Positions 8,634 to 17,290 of a stretch of 64,000 nt of DNA are shown here, piece by piece. The notes beneath the pieces were generated by a model. The model saw only the letters and a program-made list of their open reading frames with translations. It made no database searches and was not told where the DNA came from. The stretch is from assembly GCF_023822045.1 (NCBI RefSeq), contig NZ_CP084712.1, positions 992,001-1,056,000 on the forward strand, given 5' to 3'. A program made the position numbers and the translations under genes. This stretch comes from Sphingopyxis sp. USTB-05 (lineage in GTDB: Bacteria; Pseudomonadota; Alphaproteobacteria; Sphingomonadales; Sphingomonadaceae). Every line of letters starts with the position of its first letter. Position 1 is the stretch's first letter.

Positions 8634-9821
8634 TTAAGCCGCGTTGGCGTCTTCGCTGTTGCGGTTCGCCGCGCGGCGCCGTGCGACAAGCGCAGCGGCT
8701 GCAGCACCGAACAATAGCATCATCGGCGGCGCAGGAACAGGGGTCGGATCGCCCGACGACCCGCCATGGCTGCTGCTGCCGCCCGAGCTGGACGACGAGC
8801 TGCTGCTCGACGACGAAGAGGATGACGACGAGCTGGTGCTGCCGGTCGAACCGAAGCTGCTGCTGCCGCCGGTCGCGCCCGACGAGGTCGCGCCGCTCGA
8901 CGTGCTGCTGGAAGACGAAGAGGAGGAGGAACTCGAGGACGAGCTGCTGCTCGAGCTGCCGCCGCGCGACGAGCTGCCCCAGCCCGAACTGCCGTGCGAC
9001 GATCCGCCCTTTGACGAACTGCCCCAACCCGAACTGCCCTTCGACGAGCTGCCGCCCGACGAGGATGAGCTCGACGACGAAGAGGACGATGACGAGCTGG
9101 ATGACGAGCTGCTGCTCGATGAGGAGGTGCTGACGTTACCCGATGAGGTCGAGACATTGCCCGACGAGGTCGAGGTGCTGACGCTGCCGGTCGAGGTCGA
9201 GACACCGCCCGTCGAGGTCGATGTCGAAACGCCGCCGGTCGAGGTGCTGACCCCGCCCGTCGAGGTCGACACGCCGCCCGTCGACGTGCTCACGCCGCCG
9301 GTGGACGTCGACACGCCACCGGTGGAGGTCGAGACGCCCGACGAGGTGCTGGACGAGGTCGAGACGCCGCCGGTCGTCGTCGAGGTGACGACGATGCTGC
9401 CGCTGCTGCCACCGCCGCTGCTGCCGCCGAAGAAACCGCCGAAGAAGCCGCCGCCGAAACCGCCGCCAAAGCCGCCACCGATGACGGTCACGCCGCCGCC
9501 GCTGCTGCCGCCTTCGAAGCCGCCGCGCGGGAAGGGGGCATAGGGGATCGGGGGCAGCGGGATCGTCTGCGTCACGACCTGCGTTTGCGGGGTCGCGGTG
9601 CGGATGATGCGCTTGGTCGTGACGACGCGGCGTACGCGCTTCACCGGCTTGCGCGCTGCATGACGCTTGCGGACGACCTTTTTGCCAGCGCAGGGCGAGC
9701 AGGACTGGACCGTCTGGGCGCGTGCCTTTGGAACGTCCGCAATCTGCATTGCCCCGCTACCGATGATTGCCCCGCCGCAAGTGCAGGCGCAAAGCTTGGC
9801 AAGGGCCATTCGGACAGACAT
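8634..9821 (-). CDS. Serine/glycine-rich VPAP (PEP-CTERM type) sorted protein
   Basis: The 395-residue protein has an N-terminal export segment (about residues 5-36, with Cys-rich CACTCGG), a basic stretch (RKRHAARKPVKRVRR), a glycine-rich block, and then about 200 residues built almost only of Ser, Thr and Gly. These include tandem GGVSTST units and long serine runs. The C-terminus is a classic sorting tail: PTPVPAPP, a hydrophobic helix MMLLFGAAAAALVA, and RRR. Such tails direct export and processing by an exosortase system. I chose the ATG at 9821 because a purine-rich AAGAGAAG lies just upstream; an upstream frame extension is possible. The function is unknown, perhaps a surface or matrix protein. 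The gene is apparently monocistronic with its own terminator. Confidence 0.8.
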   Translation of the reverse strand: MSVRMALAKLCACTCGGAIIGSGAMQIADVPKARAQTVQSCSPCAGKKVVRKRHAARKPVKRVRRVVTTKRIIRTATPQTQVVTQTIPLPPIPYAPFPRGGFEGGSSGGGVTVIGGGFGGGFGGGFFGGFFGGSSGGGSSGSIVVTSTTTGGVSTSSSTSSGVSTSTGGVSTSTGGVSTSTGGVSTSTGGVSTSTGGVSTSTSTGGVSTSTGSVSTSTSSGNVSTSSGNVSTSSSSSSSSSSSSSSSSSSSSSSSGGSSSKGSSGWGSSSKGGSSHGSSGWGSSSRGGSSSSSSSSSSSSSSSSSSTSSGATSSGATGGSSSFGSTGSTSSSSSSSSSSSSSSSSSGGSSSHGGSSGDPTPVPAPPMMLLFGAAAAALVARRRAANRNSEDANAA

Positions 9822-10262
9822 AGACTTCTCTTTCTTTCCCGTTGCAGGTGCGACGCGCCAATCGACCCGGCACCCCCCGTTCACTTTCGCTATACCGCAA
9901 AAGGACAAAGCTTTGTGAACGCGGCAATTGTGTTAACCGCGTTTGCCTGTCCGAGAGCGGGAATTGCGACGCGGAATCAACAGAAATCGCGTTAACTGTC
10001 CCAAAACAGTACGTAAAATGCAGCAATTCTATGCAATTGGTTAACCTTCGGACCTAAATCGCCCTGGCGTGGGCCGCCTTTCGGGCGTCGATCAGCCATA
10101 TAGAATCGCGATCGCTATGCTGTTGGTTCATCGCCGCTTCACGGGTTGCCGCTATCCGCAGCTAAGGCGCTTGTATCGTCGCCAGCGGCTGGTTATAGGC
10201 GCGCCACTCCCTGCACCGCTTGGCGGCCCGCGGGGTGACAGGAAAGGACGCGAGAGCCCCTC
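9822..10262. other. Divergent intergenic region with inverted repeats
   Basis: This 441-base region separates two divergent genes and must carry both promoters. AACGCGG at 9918-9924 pairs with CCGCGTT at 9937-9943. A second small inverted repeat ACTGT/ACAGT lies near 9995-10010. GTTAAC occurs three times between 9932 and 10044. These are candidate regulator sites; TTAA-containing sites recall CtrA-type half-sites, but the full CtrA pattern is not present. I see no gene. Confidence 0.45.
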
Positions 10263-10724
10263 ATGCCGACCAAGATTGCCGACGTTGGCGCAGACGCGCT
10301 TCGCGAAGCCAAATCCAATCTCGATTCGGACTATGTCCCCAGCGACGACGAAGAGTTTATGAATGAGCGGCAGCAGGATTATTTCCGCGGCCTGCTCCTC
10401 GCTTGGAAAAAGTCGATCCTGTCCGAATCCGAATCGACGCTTGCACATCTTCAGGATGGTCCGTTGCGCGAACCCGACCTTGCCGATCGCGCTTCGAGCG
10501 AGACCGACTGGGCGATCGAACTGCGCACCCGCGACCGCCAGCGCAAGCTGATCGCGAAGATCGATTCGGCGATCCGCCGCATCGACGAAGGCGAATATGG
10601 CTATTGCGCGGTGACCGGCGAGCCGATCTCGCTCGCGCGTTTGCAGGCTCGCCCGATCGCGACGATGACGCTGGAGGCGCAGGAGCGCCATGAGCGCAAC
10701 GAACGGATTTCACGCGAAGATTAG
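10263..10724 (+). CDS. dksA: DksA-type RNA polymerase regulator (single zinc-site Cys)
   Basis: The 153-residue protein is a DksA homologue: a coiled coil with the tip acidic residues near LADRASSETDWA, then a TraR/DksA zinc-finger-like C-terminus. DksA binds in the RNA polymerase secondary channel and works with ppGpp. Of the four zinc cysteines only the first remains (Cys115). The others are Thr118, Thr136 and Ala139 by alignment with the E. coli pattern. One-cysteine forms are known in alphaproteobacteria and remain active. The start ATG follows GGAAAGGACG, a fair ribosome binding site. Confidence 0.9.
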   Translation: MPTKIADVGADALREAKSNLDSDYVPSDDEEFMNERQQDYFRGLLLAWKKSILSESESTLAHLQDGPLREPDLADRASSETDWAIELRTRDRQRKLIAKIDSAIRRIDEGEYGYCAVTGEPISLARLQARPIATMTLEAQERHERNERISRED

Positions 10725-10811
10725 TCGTAAGGGAGTCCGATCCCATTTACGATTCCGCAATGGCTGGGTTCTAGATTCCGTCCCTCGACATTCGAGTTAT
10801 GGGGCGCAGCA

Positions 10812-11201
10812 ATGGATTCACAACGACCGACATCGGTGGACGAGGAAGTCGCGGCGCTGTCGCGCAGCGCCGATCGCGACAGCCTGTTCCTGCAGGCCGG
10901 CCTGATCATCCCCGGTTGTGCCGATCCCGTCACCGTCCGTGTGCGCAACCTGTCGCCGGGCGGCATGCTGGCGGAGGCAAAGGTCAAGGTTGCGCAAGGG
11001 GCCGTCGTTGAGGTCGACCTGCGTAACGTCGGTCCGGTCGTGGGCCGGGTGATCTGGGTGGGCGAAGGTAAGTTCGGTATCGCGTTCGACCGTCCCGTCG
11101 ATCCGCAGGCGGTGCGCCGCCAAGTGGTTTCGCAATCCGATCTGCCGCCGCATCTTCGGCGAACGGGGCTCGAAACGGGCCCCCTCTATCGCCGACGCTG
11201 A
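10812..11201 (+). CDS. PilZ domain protein
   Basis: A 129-residue stand-alone PilZ domain. The c-di-GMP-binding signature is present: an RxxxR (RSADR, about residues 18-22) and a D/NxSxxG equivalent (NLSPGG). A beta-barrel ending in GRVIWVGEGKFGIAFDRPVD follows. Such proteins sense c-di-GMP in motility or biofilm control. The partner is unknown. It sits 87 bases after dksA on the same strand and could share its transcript. Confidence 0.85.
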   Translation: MDSQRPTSVDEEVAALSRSADRDSLFLQAGLIIPGCADPVTVRVRNLSPGGMLAEAKVKVAQGAVVEVDLRNVGPVVGRVIWVGEGKFGIAFDRPVDPQAVRRQVVSQSDLPPHLRRTGLETGPLYRRR

Positions 11202-11228
11202 TGCGTCCTTGAACAGGGTAGCATCAGC
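11197..11228. terminator. Hairpin at the end of the PilZ gene
   Basis: GCTGATGC and GCATCAGC form a perfect 8-bp stem that overlaps the stop codon of the PilZ gene. It lies between two convergent genes. No T-run follows, so it may be only a weak terminator or a structural RNA end. Confidence 0.4.
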
Positions 11229-11247
11229 GGGGCGATAGCGCTGGCGA

Positions 11248-11406
11248 TCAGGCGATCGCGAGCATCTCTTCCTTGAGTTTCAGTTTCTGCTTCTTGAGCT
11301 GCGCAAGCACACCGGTATCGGGGGCGGGACGGCGCTCTTCATTCGCAATTTTCACATCGAGGTCCGCATGTCGGGACTTCAGGGTGGAAAGGTGCGACGT
11401 GCTCAT
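11248..11406 (-). CDS. DUF465 (YdcH-type) small protein
   Basis: A 52-residue helical protein with the DUF465 pattern: HLSTLKSRHADLDVKIANEE, then LAQLKKQKLKLKEEM. The second ATG (11406) is preceded by AAGGAG at ideal spacing; the ATG two codons upstream is too close. DUF465 proteins are small coiled-coil proteins of unknown function, common in proteobacteria. The gene is divergent from a second DUF465 gene at 11530. Confidence 0.8.
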   Translation of the reverse strand: MSTSHLSTLKSRHADLDVKIANEERRPAPDTGVLAQLKKQKLKLKEEMLAIA

Positions 11407-11529
11407 TGGCATTCTCCTTTTCGACTCGATGGGCAGGGCGGAGTAAAACATGAATCGGCCGGCATGTCGTGACGATTCGGTCAGCCGGTCCCCGTTGCGG
11501 ACCAGTGGTGAACGTGGCAGGGAGGCCGT

Positions 11530-11727
11530 GTGAACCCAGAGGAAATTACCCAGCGCCTGGAACTGCTTCGCGTCGAGCATCGCGATCTCGACGCTGCGAT
11601 CATTGCGCTTGGCGAGGCGGCGGTGCCAGACCAGTTACAACTCGCGCGGCTGAAGAAGCGCAAGCTCAGGCTGCGTGACGAGATTAGCTGGTGCGAGGAT
11701 CAACTGCTTCCCGATATCATCGCCTAA
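11530..11727 (+). CDS. DUF465-like small protein, GTG start
   Basis: A 65-residue, highly charged helical protein: ELLRVEHRDLDAAIIALGE followed by LQLARLKKRKLRLRDEI. This is the same two-helix plan as the DUF465 protein encoded at 11248-11406 on the other strand. The start is GTG, preceded by GGGAGG. The pair is divergent with 123 bases between starts. Function unknown. A longer C-terminal tail (WCEDQLLPDIIA) distinguishes it from its neighbour. Confidence 0.75.
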   Translation: MNPEEITQRLELLRVEHRDLDAAIIALGEAAVPDQLQLARLKKRKLRLRDEISWCEDQLLPDIIA

Positions 11728-11832
11728 CGGCTTGAATCAAAACGGGACGATTTGTCCGCCAACTTTAATGGTTACCGTCATTGCCGAGGAGGCGGGGGAC
11801 GTGGCATCTCCGTTTCGATAGTCGGCGGGCGA

Positions 11833-12285
11833 ATGAATATGATGGCAATCGATGTGCCGGTGCAGCGGGCACAGGTCGAAAATCTCTATGTCGAGGCGAT
11901 GTTGCTCGCCGATGAGGCGCATGCGGCCTTTGCCGTGCAGCGCGACCTTGGCGCTGCGCAGGGCAATGCGGCGGCGCAGATCGGCCTAGCGTGCGAATCG
12001 CTGAAGACGACGACACGGCTGATGCACATCATCGCCTGGCTGCTCCATCGCCGCGCGATGTTCGCGGGCGATCCGGGGGCAGGGCCGCACGACAGCGCCG
12101 CACGGATCGGCGATCCGGTGCGCGCCGACTGGGACGTTTGCGCGGGCTTCGAGGCGTCGACCGGTCGGATCATCGCGGCGAGCGAGCGGCTGTTCGAGCG
12201 TGTCGCGATGCTCGAAGCCGGGTGGGAAGCACCCGCGGTGGCGCCCGTGCAGCAACTTCTCGCGCGGCTCGAAGCGCGGCTTTGA
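11833..12285 (+). CDS. DUF1465 family protein
   Basis: A 150-residue, mostly helical protein carrying the family phrase LYVEAMLLADEAHAAF near its N-terminus and TTTRLMHIIAWLLHRRA in the middle. DUF1465 is found almost only in alphaproteobacteria; its function is not known to me. The ATG at 11833 is chosen because the conserved region begins just after it. Upstream codons in this frame have unlike composition (GGGGRGISVSIVGG). It follows the DUF465-like gene on the same strand. Confidence 0.75.
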   Translation: MNMMAIDVPVQRAQVENLYVEAMLLADEAHAAFAVQRDLGAAQGNAAAQIGLACESLKTTTRLMHIIAWLLHRRAMFAGDPGAGPHDSAARIGDPVRADWDVCAGFEASTGRIIAASERLFERVAMLEAGWEAPAVAPVQQLLARLEARL

Positions 12286-12599
12286 CAAGACTTTCGTGGG
12301 AGGAATGGCTTCGTCCGACCGAGCCTGGCATCTCTCTAACCGTCACCCCGGGCTTGACCCGGGGTCCCGCTATTTCGTGAAGCGTGCCGGTGCCTTCAAA
12401 AAGCGGGATCCCGGGTCAAGCCCGGGATGACGGAAGGTGGGTATCTACCGGAAGCCCCCCTATCTTTCTTCGTCATCCCGGACTTGATCCGGGATCCATA
12501 GCCGCACCATCGTCATGGACCCCGGATCAAGTCCGGGGTGACGAGGGTGGGGATCGAGCGACAGCTCACCACCCCAAAGCCGCCTTCTACGCGCCGACT
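12286..12599. other. Intergenic region made largely of repeats
   Basis: The space between the DUF1465 gene and the convergent DUF2332 gene contains four family A repeat units (12342-12543). Outside the repeats I see no gene and no clear terminator. Confidence 0.6.
12342..12543. repeat. Family A repeat cluster (four units)
   Basis: Units at 12342-12370, 12403-12431, 12472-12498 and 12517-12543 alternate in orientation: GTCACCCCGGGCTTGACC, then GCGGGATCCCGGGTCAAG, then GTCATCCCGGACTTGATC, then GACCCCGGATCAAGTCC. This gives two back-to-back inverted pairs, a BIME-like layout. Confidence 0.85.
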
Positions 12600-13679
12600 C
12601 TAACCCAGCCACTCCACCCATGCGCCATGGGCATGGGCATGCGCCAGCTTCTGCGGTTCGCCGCCGGCCGGCCAGTAGCGCACGACCAGTTCATGATGAT
12701 GCACCGTACGATTGGCCTCTAGCGCGATCCATGCGAGCGGGCGTTCGGGCGCCGCGCGCGCGCCGGCCGACTCCATCGCGGCGGTGATCCGCGCCTGTTG
12801 GTCGGCGGGCACATATTGCCACACGATCGAATGCATCAGCACGCGCGTCGTGCCTGGGGCCTGCGGGCGCGCAAGTTCGGCCTCGACGAAATCGGCGGCA
12901 TTGGCGTGGATCAGTTGCGGCGGTTCTTCGGTTGCCGTTGCAATCGCGGCCTCGATGCGCGCGAAGCGGATATGATGCTCCGGCCAGATATAGGCCTTCA
13001 GCCGTAGCGCCTGCGCGGGGTCGGTCAGGTCGACGGGCGCGACGTCGCAGCCCTTGAGGCCGGCGAATTCGATTTCATGCTGTGGCGGATGATCGCCGCG
13101 CCAGTCAGGGCTGAAACTCATCACACGGGGCTGCGGTCCGACATGCACGCCGCCGAGGTTATAATGATAGCGGTCGATCATCAGGTTGATTCCCGCGCTC
13201 GATCCGATTTCGAGGCAGTCGAAGCGCGGCGGCAATCCCCGGTCGGCGAGCCAGAGCATCGCCGCGATGAAGTTTGACGAGCGTCCCGCCTCATTGGTCT
13301 GCGGCGGGCCGTCGAGCCAGGGGAGCAGCACCGCCTCGTGCCGCGCGACGACACCGGCGACGATTGCATCGTCGTTGATGTCTTCGGAATCGGCATAGAT
13401 GGGGGCGAGTTCGTGCGCGGTTCCCGACAGGTGGAGCGCGTGGATGCCGCCGGCGGCGCGCAGCGGCAATGCGTCGGCGAGCGGCGGGCCTTGCCATCCA
13501 GCGATCCGGCGCGCGAATTCGCTCGCCGGCTTGTCGAGCAGCTTGGCCAGCGCCGCAACGACGCGTGCGGTGACGCGCGCGTCGTTGGCGCGGCAATAGG
13601 CGACCTGATTGGCAAAGGCGGTGCGGACGGCTTTCGGGCCGATTTCGGCCATGTCGATGAACTGGTATCGCTCGCTCAT
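12600..13679 (-). CDS. DUF2332 family protein
   Basis: The 359-residue protein has the DUF2332 features: an N-terminal region with [20 protein letters not shown] and a central motif [16 protein letters not shown], which looks like an S-adenosylmethionine-type glycine loop. The C-terminal region holds [18 protein letters not shown]. The GSSAGINL loop suggests a methyltransferase-like fold, but no activity is established for this family to my knowledge. The gene is divergent from hisG with only 39 bases between the starts, so their promoters overlap. Confidence 0.8.
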   Translation of the reverse strand: MSERYQFIDMAEIGPKAVRTAFANQVAYCRANDARVTARVVAALAKLLDKPASEFARRIAGWQGPPLADALPLRAAGGIHALHLSGTAHELAPIYADSEDINDDAIVAGVVARHEAVLLPWLDGPPQTNEAGRSSNFIAAMLWLADRGLPPRFDCLEIGSSAGINLMIDRYHYNLGGVHVGPQPRVMSFSPDWRGDHPPQHEIEFAGLKGCDVAPVDLTDPAQALRLKAYIWPEHHIRFARIEAAIATATEEPPQLIHANAADFVEAELARPQAPGTTRVLMHSIVWQYVPADQQARITAAMESAGARAAPERPLAWIALEANRTVHHHELVVRYWPAGGEPQKLAHAHAHGAWVEWLG

Positions 13680-13718
13680 TGCCCTTTTCCCTCTCGCCGC
13701 TTATGGGCGCGCAAGCTT

Positions 13719-14381
13719 ATGCCCGAACCGATCATCTTTGCCATCCCGAAAGGGCGTATCCTCGACGAGGCGCTGCCCCTGCTTGCGCGCGTCGGGATAG
13801 AGCCGTCGGACGAGTTTTTCGACAAGAAAAGCAGAGCGTTAGTTTTTGGGACAAATCAGCCGCATGTCTCGCTGATCCGCGTGCGTGCGTTCGATGTCGC
13901 GACCTTCGTCGCGCATGGCGCGGCGCAGCTCGGCATCGTCGGATCGGACGTCGTCGACGAGTTCGATTATAGCGAGCTTTACGCCCCCGTTGACCTGGGC
14001 ATCGGCCATTGCCGGCTGTCGCTTGCCGGGCCCGAGGGGAGCGCGCCGCCGGGACTCGGTGAAAGCCACATCCGCGTCGCGACCAAATATCCCGGAACGA
14101 CGCGCCGCTGGTTCGAGGCGCAGGGCATTCAGGCCGAATGCATCAAGCTGAACGGCGCGATGGAAATCGCGCCGAAGCTGGGACTTGCCTCGCACATCGT
14201 CGATCTGGTTTCGACCGGACGGACGCTCGTCGAAAATGCGCTCGCCGAGCAGACGATCATCAGCGAAGTATCGGCGCGGCTGATCGTCAACCGCGCGGCG
14301 TTCAAGCTGCGTTCGGCCGAAGTGCCGGCGCTCGTCGAAAAATTCCGTCAGGCGGTGGGGCAGGGCAATGCGGCGGCTTGA
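13719..14381 (+). CDS. hisG: ATP phosphoribosyltransferase, short form
   Basis: HisG catalyses the first step of histidine synthesis, joining ATP and PRPP. With 220 residues this is the short form that lacks the C-terminal regulatory domain and normally needs HisZ; no hisZ is in this window. Motifs include [17 protein letters not shown] at the N-terminus and the PRPP loop [12 protein letters not shown] (about residues 166-177). I chose the ATG at 13719 ([12 protein letters not shown]). The gene overlaps hisD by 14 bases, so the two are translated from one transcript. Confidence 0.95.
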   Translation: MPEPIIFAIPKGRILDEALPLLARVGIEPSDEFFDKKSRALVFGTNQPHVSLIRVRAFDVATFVAHGAAQLGIVGSDVVDEFDYSELYAPVDLGIGHCRLSLAGPEGSAPPGLGESHIRVATKYPGTTRRWFEAQGIQAECIKLNGAMEIAPKLGLASHIVDLVSTGRTLVENALAEQTIISEVSARLIVNRAAFKLRSAEVPALVEKFRQAVGQGNAAA

Positions 14382-15660
14382 CGCCTCCGCGCCGGGCTTC
14401 GCGGCCGAGTTCGACGCGCTGGTCAACGATCGGCGCGAGAGCGCGTCCGATGTGTCGGCCGACGTGGCGGCAATCATCGCACGCGTGAAGGCCGAGGGCG
14501 ACGCGGCGCTCGCCGACTATACCGCAAAGTTCGACCGCTTCGATTTGGGCGCGCGCGGGTGGAGCATTTCGAAGGAAGAATGCGCCGCGGCATATGATGC
14601 GCTGGCGCCCGAGCTACGCGACGCGCTGAACCTCGCCGCCGACCGCATTCGCGCCTATCATGCCGCGCAGCTTCCGGAAGATCGCGATTATCGCGATGCC
14701 GCCGGCGCCCGGCTTGGCGCGCGCTGGCGCGGCGTCGATGCCGCGGGCGTCTATGTGCCGGGCGGGCGCGCCGCTTACCCCTCGTCGGTGCTGATGAACA
14801 TCATCCCCGCCAAGGTCGCAGGGGTCGAACGCATCGTGATGATGACCCCGGCCCCGGATGGAGAGATCAATCCGGTCGTGATGGCCGCTGCGCATATCGG
14901 CGGGGTGGACGAAATCTGGCGTATCGGCGGGGCGCAGGCGATCGCGGCGTTGGCCTATGGTACGGATAAGATCGGTCCGGTCGATGTCGTCACAGGTCCG
15001 GGCAATGCGTGGGTGGCCGAGGCGAAGCGCCAGCTCTACGGCGTTGTCGGAATCGATATGGTCGCGGGGCCCAGCGAGATCGTCGTCGTCGCCGACGCGA
15101 AGAACGAACCGCATATCATCGCCGCCGACCTGCTCAGCCAGGCCGAGCATGATCCGACGAGCCAGTCGATCCTGTTCACGGATGATGGCGATTTCGCCGA
15201 TGCCGTCGCGGCCGCGGTCGCGTACATCATTCCGACGCTGTCGACGGCAGCGACGATGCAGGCAAGCTGGGCAGACAATGGCGCCGCGATCATTGTGCCG
15301 ACCCTGGCCGATGCCATTCCGCTCTGCGACCGGCTGGCGCCCGAGCATCTGGAACTTGCGGTCGACCCGGCCGAGGCTGATGCGCTTTTCGGCAGGGTGC
15401 GTCACGCCGGTTCGGTCTTTCTGGGCCGCCAGACTCCCGAGGCGATCGGCGATTATGTCGCGGGCCCGAACCATGTCCTCCCGACCGGCCGTCGCGCACG
15501 TTTTTCGAGCGGGCTTTCGGTTACCGATTTCATGAAGCGCACCAGCTTCCTCGCGCTCGACGAAGCAAGCCTCGCCGCGATCGGCCCGGCTGCGGTCGCG
15601 CTCGCGGGCGCCGAGGGGCTTCCCGCCCACGCGCTCAGCGTCCAGAATCGTCTAAAGTAG
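14368..15660 (+). CDS. hisD: Histidinol dehydrogenase
   Basis: HisD oxidises histidinol to histidine in two NAD-dependent steps, using zinc. The 430-residue length is normal. Recognisable segments are the [14 protein letters not shown] loop, [24 protein letters not shown], the zinc-site region LLSQAEHDP and the catalytic LAPEHLEL. It overlaps hisG and is followed 7 bases later by nusB. The hisG-hisD-nusB-thiL order looks like an operon. Confidence 0.97.
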   Translation: MRRLDASAPGFAAEFDALVNDRRESASDVSADVAAIIARVKAEGDAALADYTAKFDRFDLGARGWSISKEECAAAYDALAPELRDALNLAADRIRAYHAAQLPEDRDYRDAAGARLGARWRGVDAAGVYVPGGRAAYPSSVLMNIIPAKVAGVERIVMMTPAPDGEINPVVMAAAHIGGVDEIWRIGGAQAIAALAYGTDKIGPVDVVTGPGNAWVAEAKRQLYGVVGIDMVAGPSEIVVVADAKNEPHIIAADLLSQAEHDPTSQSILFTDDGDFADAVAAAVAYIIPTLSTAATMQASWADNGAAIIVPTLADAIPLCDRLAPEHLELAVDPAEADALFGRVRHAGSVFLGRQTPEAIGDYVAGPNHVLPTGRRARFSSGLSVTDFMKRTSFLALDEASLAAIGPAAVALAGAEGLPAHALSVQNRLK

Positions 15661-15667
15661 AAAAGCC

Positions 15668-16123
15668 ATGAACAAACGCACCCAGTCCCGCTCCGCCGCC
15701 CGCCTTGCCGCCGTCCAGGCGCTCTATCAGCATGAGATGGAGGGCACGCCGGTCGCCAAGCTGATCCACGAATTCCATCAGCATCGCATCGGCGCGACGA
15801 TCGAGGACGAGGAATATGCCAACGCCGACACCGCCTTCTTCGACGACATCGTGAAGGGTACGCTGGCGCGCGCGGAAGAGATCGACGCGGCGATCGTAGC
15901 GCGGCTTGCGAGCGGCTGGTCGATGGACCGGCTCGACCGCACGATGAAGGCGATCCTGCGCGCGGGCTCCTATGAACTGATGGCGCGCGGCGACGTGCCC
16001 GTCGGTGCAGTGGTCAGCGAATATGTCGACGTCGCGAAGGCGTTTTTCGATACGCGCGAGGCGGGCTTTGCGAACGGGCTGCTCGACGCGATCGGCAAGG
16101 ATGTGCGCGGAACCGGCGCTTAA
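15668..16123 (+). CDS. nusB: Transcription antitermination factor NusB
   Basis: NusB binds boxA RNA with S10 (NusE) and prevents early termination of rRNA transcription. The 151-residue protein has the all-helical family pattern: SRSAARLAAVQALYQHEMEG at the start, LARAEEIDAAIVARLASGWSMDRLDRTMKAILRAG in the middle, and VSEYVDVAKAFFD with the C-terminal GLLDAIGKDVR. It lies 7 bases after hisD, so it is co-transcribed with it. Confidence 0.96.
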   Translation: MNKRTQSRSAARLAAVQALYQHEMEGTPVAKLIHEFHQHRIGATIEDEEYANADTAFFDDIVKGTLARAEEIDAAIVARLASGWSMDRLDRTMKAILRAGSYELMARGDVPVGAVVSEYVDVAKAFFDTREAGFANGLLDAIGKDVRGTGA

Positions 16124-16128
16124 CTTAT

Positions 16129-16210
16129 CCGTTCGCATCGAGCGAAGTCGAGATGCTCTCGGCTTGGCGCCATCTCGATGGGTGTCTCGACTTCGCTCGA
16201 CACGAACGGA
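16129..16210. repeat. Intergenic inverted repeat, family B
   Basis: The left arm reads CGTTCGCATCGAGCGAAGTC and the right arm reads CGACTTCGCTCGACACGAACG. The arms are nearly complementary over about 25 bases, and about 30 bases separate them. A second copy lies at 32620-32702. It sits between nusB and thiL and ends 30 bases before the thiL start. Confidence 0.8.
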
Positions 16211-16239
16211 AGTCACCCCTCATCGGACGAGAGGGTCAT

Positions 16240-17172
16240 ATGAGCGAAGCCGATTTCATCGCCCGTCTGCGCGCCATCGCGACCGATCCTGCCGCGCGCG
16301 GGCTTGCCGACGACGCCGCAGTGCTGGGCGACCTTGTCCTCACCCACGACATGATCGTCGAGGGCATCCATTTCCTTCCCGACGAGCGGCCTCAGGATGT
16401 CGCGTGGAAGCTTGTCGCGGTGAATCTCTCCGACCTTGCCGCGAAGGGCGCGGCGCCGCTCGGCGTGCTCGTGGGCTATAGTCTGACCGGTGACGAATTT
16501 TGGGATGCCGCTTTCGTCCGGGGGCTTGGAGAGGTGCTGCGCCGATACGAAGTGCCGCTGCTGGGCGGCGATACGGTGGGCATTCCCGAAGGCGCGCCGC
16601 GGACATTCGGGCTGACCGCGATCGGCAAGGCGCCCGCGACCGGCGCGCCTGCGCGGAGCGGCGCAAAGCCTGGCGACCAGATATGGGTCACCGGGACGAT
16701 CGGCAACGCGGGGCTGGGTCTCGCGATGCGGCTGGGCCAGGTTGAACCGAACGAGACCTGCCTCGCCGCTTATGGTCGACCGCATCCGCAGTTGGCCTTT
16801 GGGCAAGCGGTGGCGCCGCACGTCCACGCGATGATGGATGTGTCCGACGGCCTGCTGATCGACGCACAACGGATGGGCGAGGCCAGTGGGTGCCAACTTG
16901 GCATCATGCTCGAAACCGTGCCGCTTTCGGCCGCGCTGCTCGCGGTGCGGCCCGATGTGCTCGACACCCGGCTCGCCGCGGCGAGCGCGGGGGACGATTA
17001 TCAACTGCTGTTTACCGCGGGCCCCGAAGCGGCGGGCGCCATTCGCGAGATCGCCGCGTCGCTCGATGTCGCGGTGACGCCGCTCGGCCATGCCGGTGTC
17101 GGCGAGGGGCTCATGCTCACCCACCGGGCGCAGCGCATCGCGCTGCCCGACCGTCTCGGCTTTACGCACTAG
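16240..17172 (+). CDS. thiL: Thiamine-monophosphate kinase
   Basis: ThiL phosphorylates thiamine monophosphate to the active diphosphate. The 310-residue protein has the AIR-synthase-like fold: an N-terminal ATP/metal segment LADDAAVLGDLVLTHDMIVEGIHF, then VNLSDLAAKGAAPLG, LLGGDTVG and a C-terminal MMDVSDGLLIDAQRM. The ATG at 16240 follows GAGAGGGTC, a good ribosome binding site, and gives a normal length. An upstream extension would run through the family B repeat and is rejected. The nusB-thiL linkage is common in bacteria. Confidence 0.95.
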   Translation: MSEADFIARLRAIATDPAARGLADDAAVLGDLVLTHDMIVEGIHFLPDERPQDVAWKLVAVNLSDLAAKGAAPLGVLVGYSLTGDEFWDAAFVRGLGEVLRRYEVPLLGGDTVGIPEGAPRTFGLTAIGKAPATGAPARSGAKPGDQIWVTGTIGNAGLGLAMRLGQVEPNETCLAAYGRPHPQLAFGQAVAPHVHAMMDVSDGLLIDAQRMGEASGCQLGIMLETVPLSAALLAVRPDVLDTRLAAASAGDDYQLLFTAGPEAAGAIREIAASLDVAVTPLGHAGVGEGLMLTHRAQRIALPDRLGFTH

Positions 17173-17290
17173 GCCCGCTCCGGGGTGACCGTCGCGGGAT
17201 ATTTTGCTTTGAAATCCGTTTGATGGCAAAGCGAGCGCGTTTCGGCGGGATGCGTCCCGCCGACAGATGCGACGAATCTGAAGGGCGGAT

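Noticed and set aside
8644..9543. A Pro/Asp/Glu-rich 299-codon frame on the plus strand inside the serine-rich gene
   Set aside because: It is the complement of the serine/glycine repeats. The minus-strand frame has a signal, a sorting tail and a terminator, and the plus-strand frame has none of these.
13338..14381. A long frame starting upstream of hisG
   Set aside because: The extension overlaps the DUF2332 gene and resembles no HisG. The family start [12 protein letters not shown] at 13719 is preferred.
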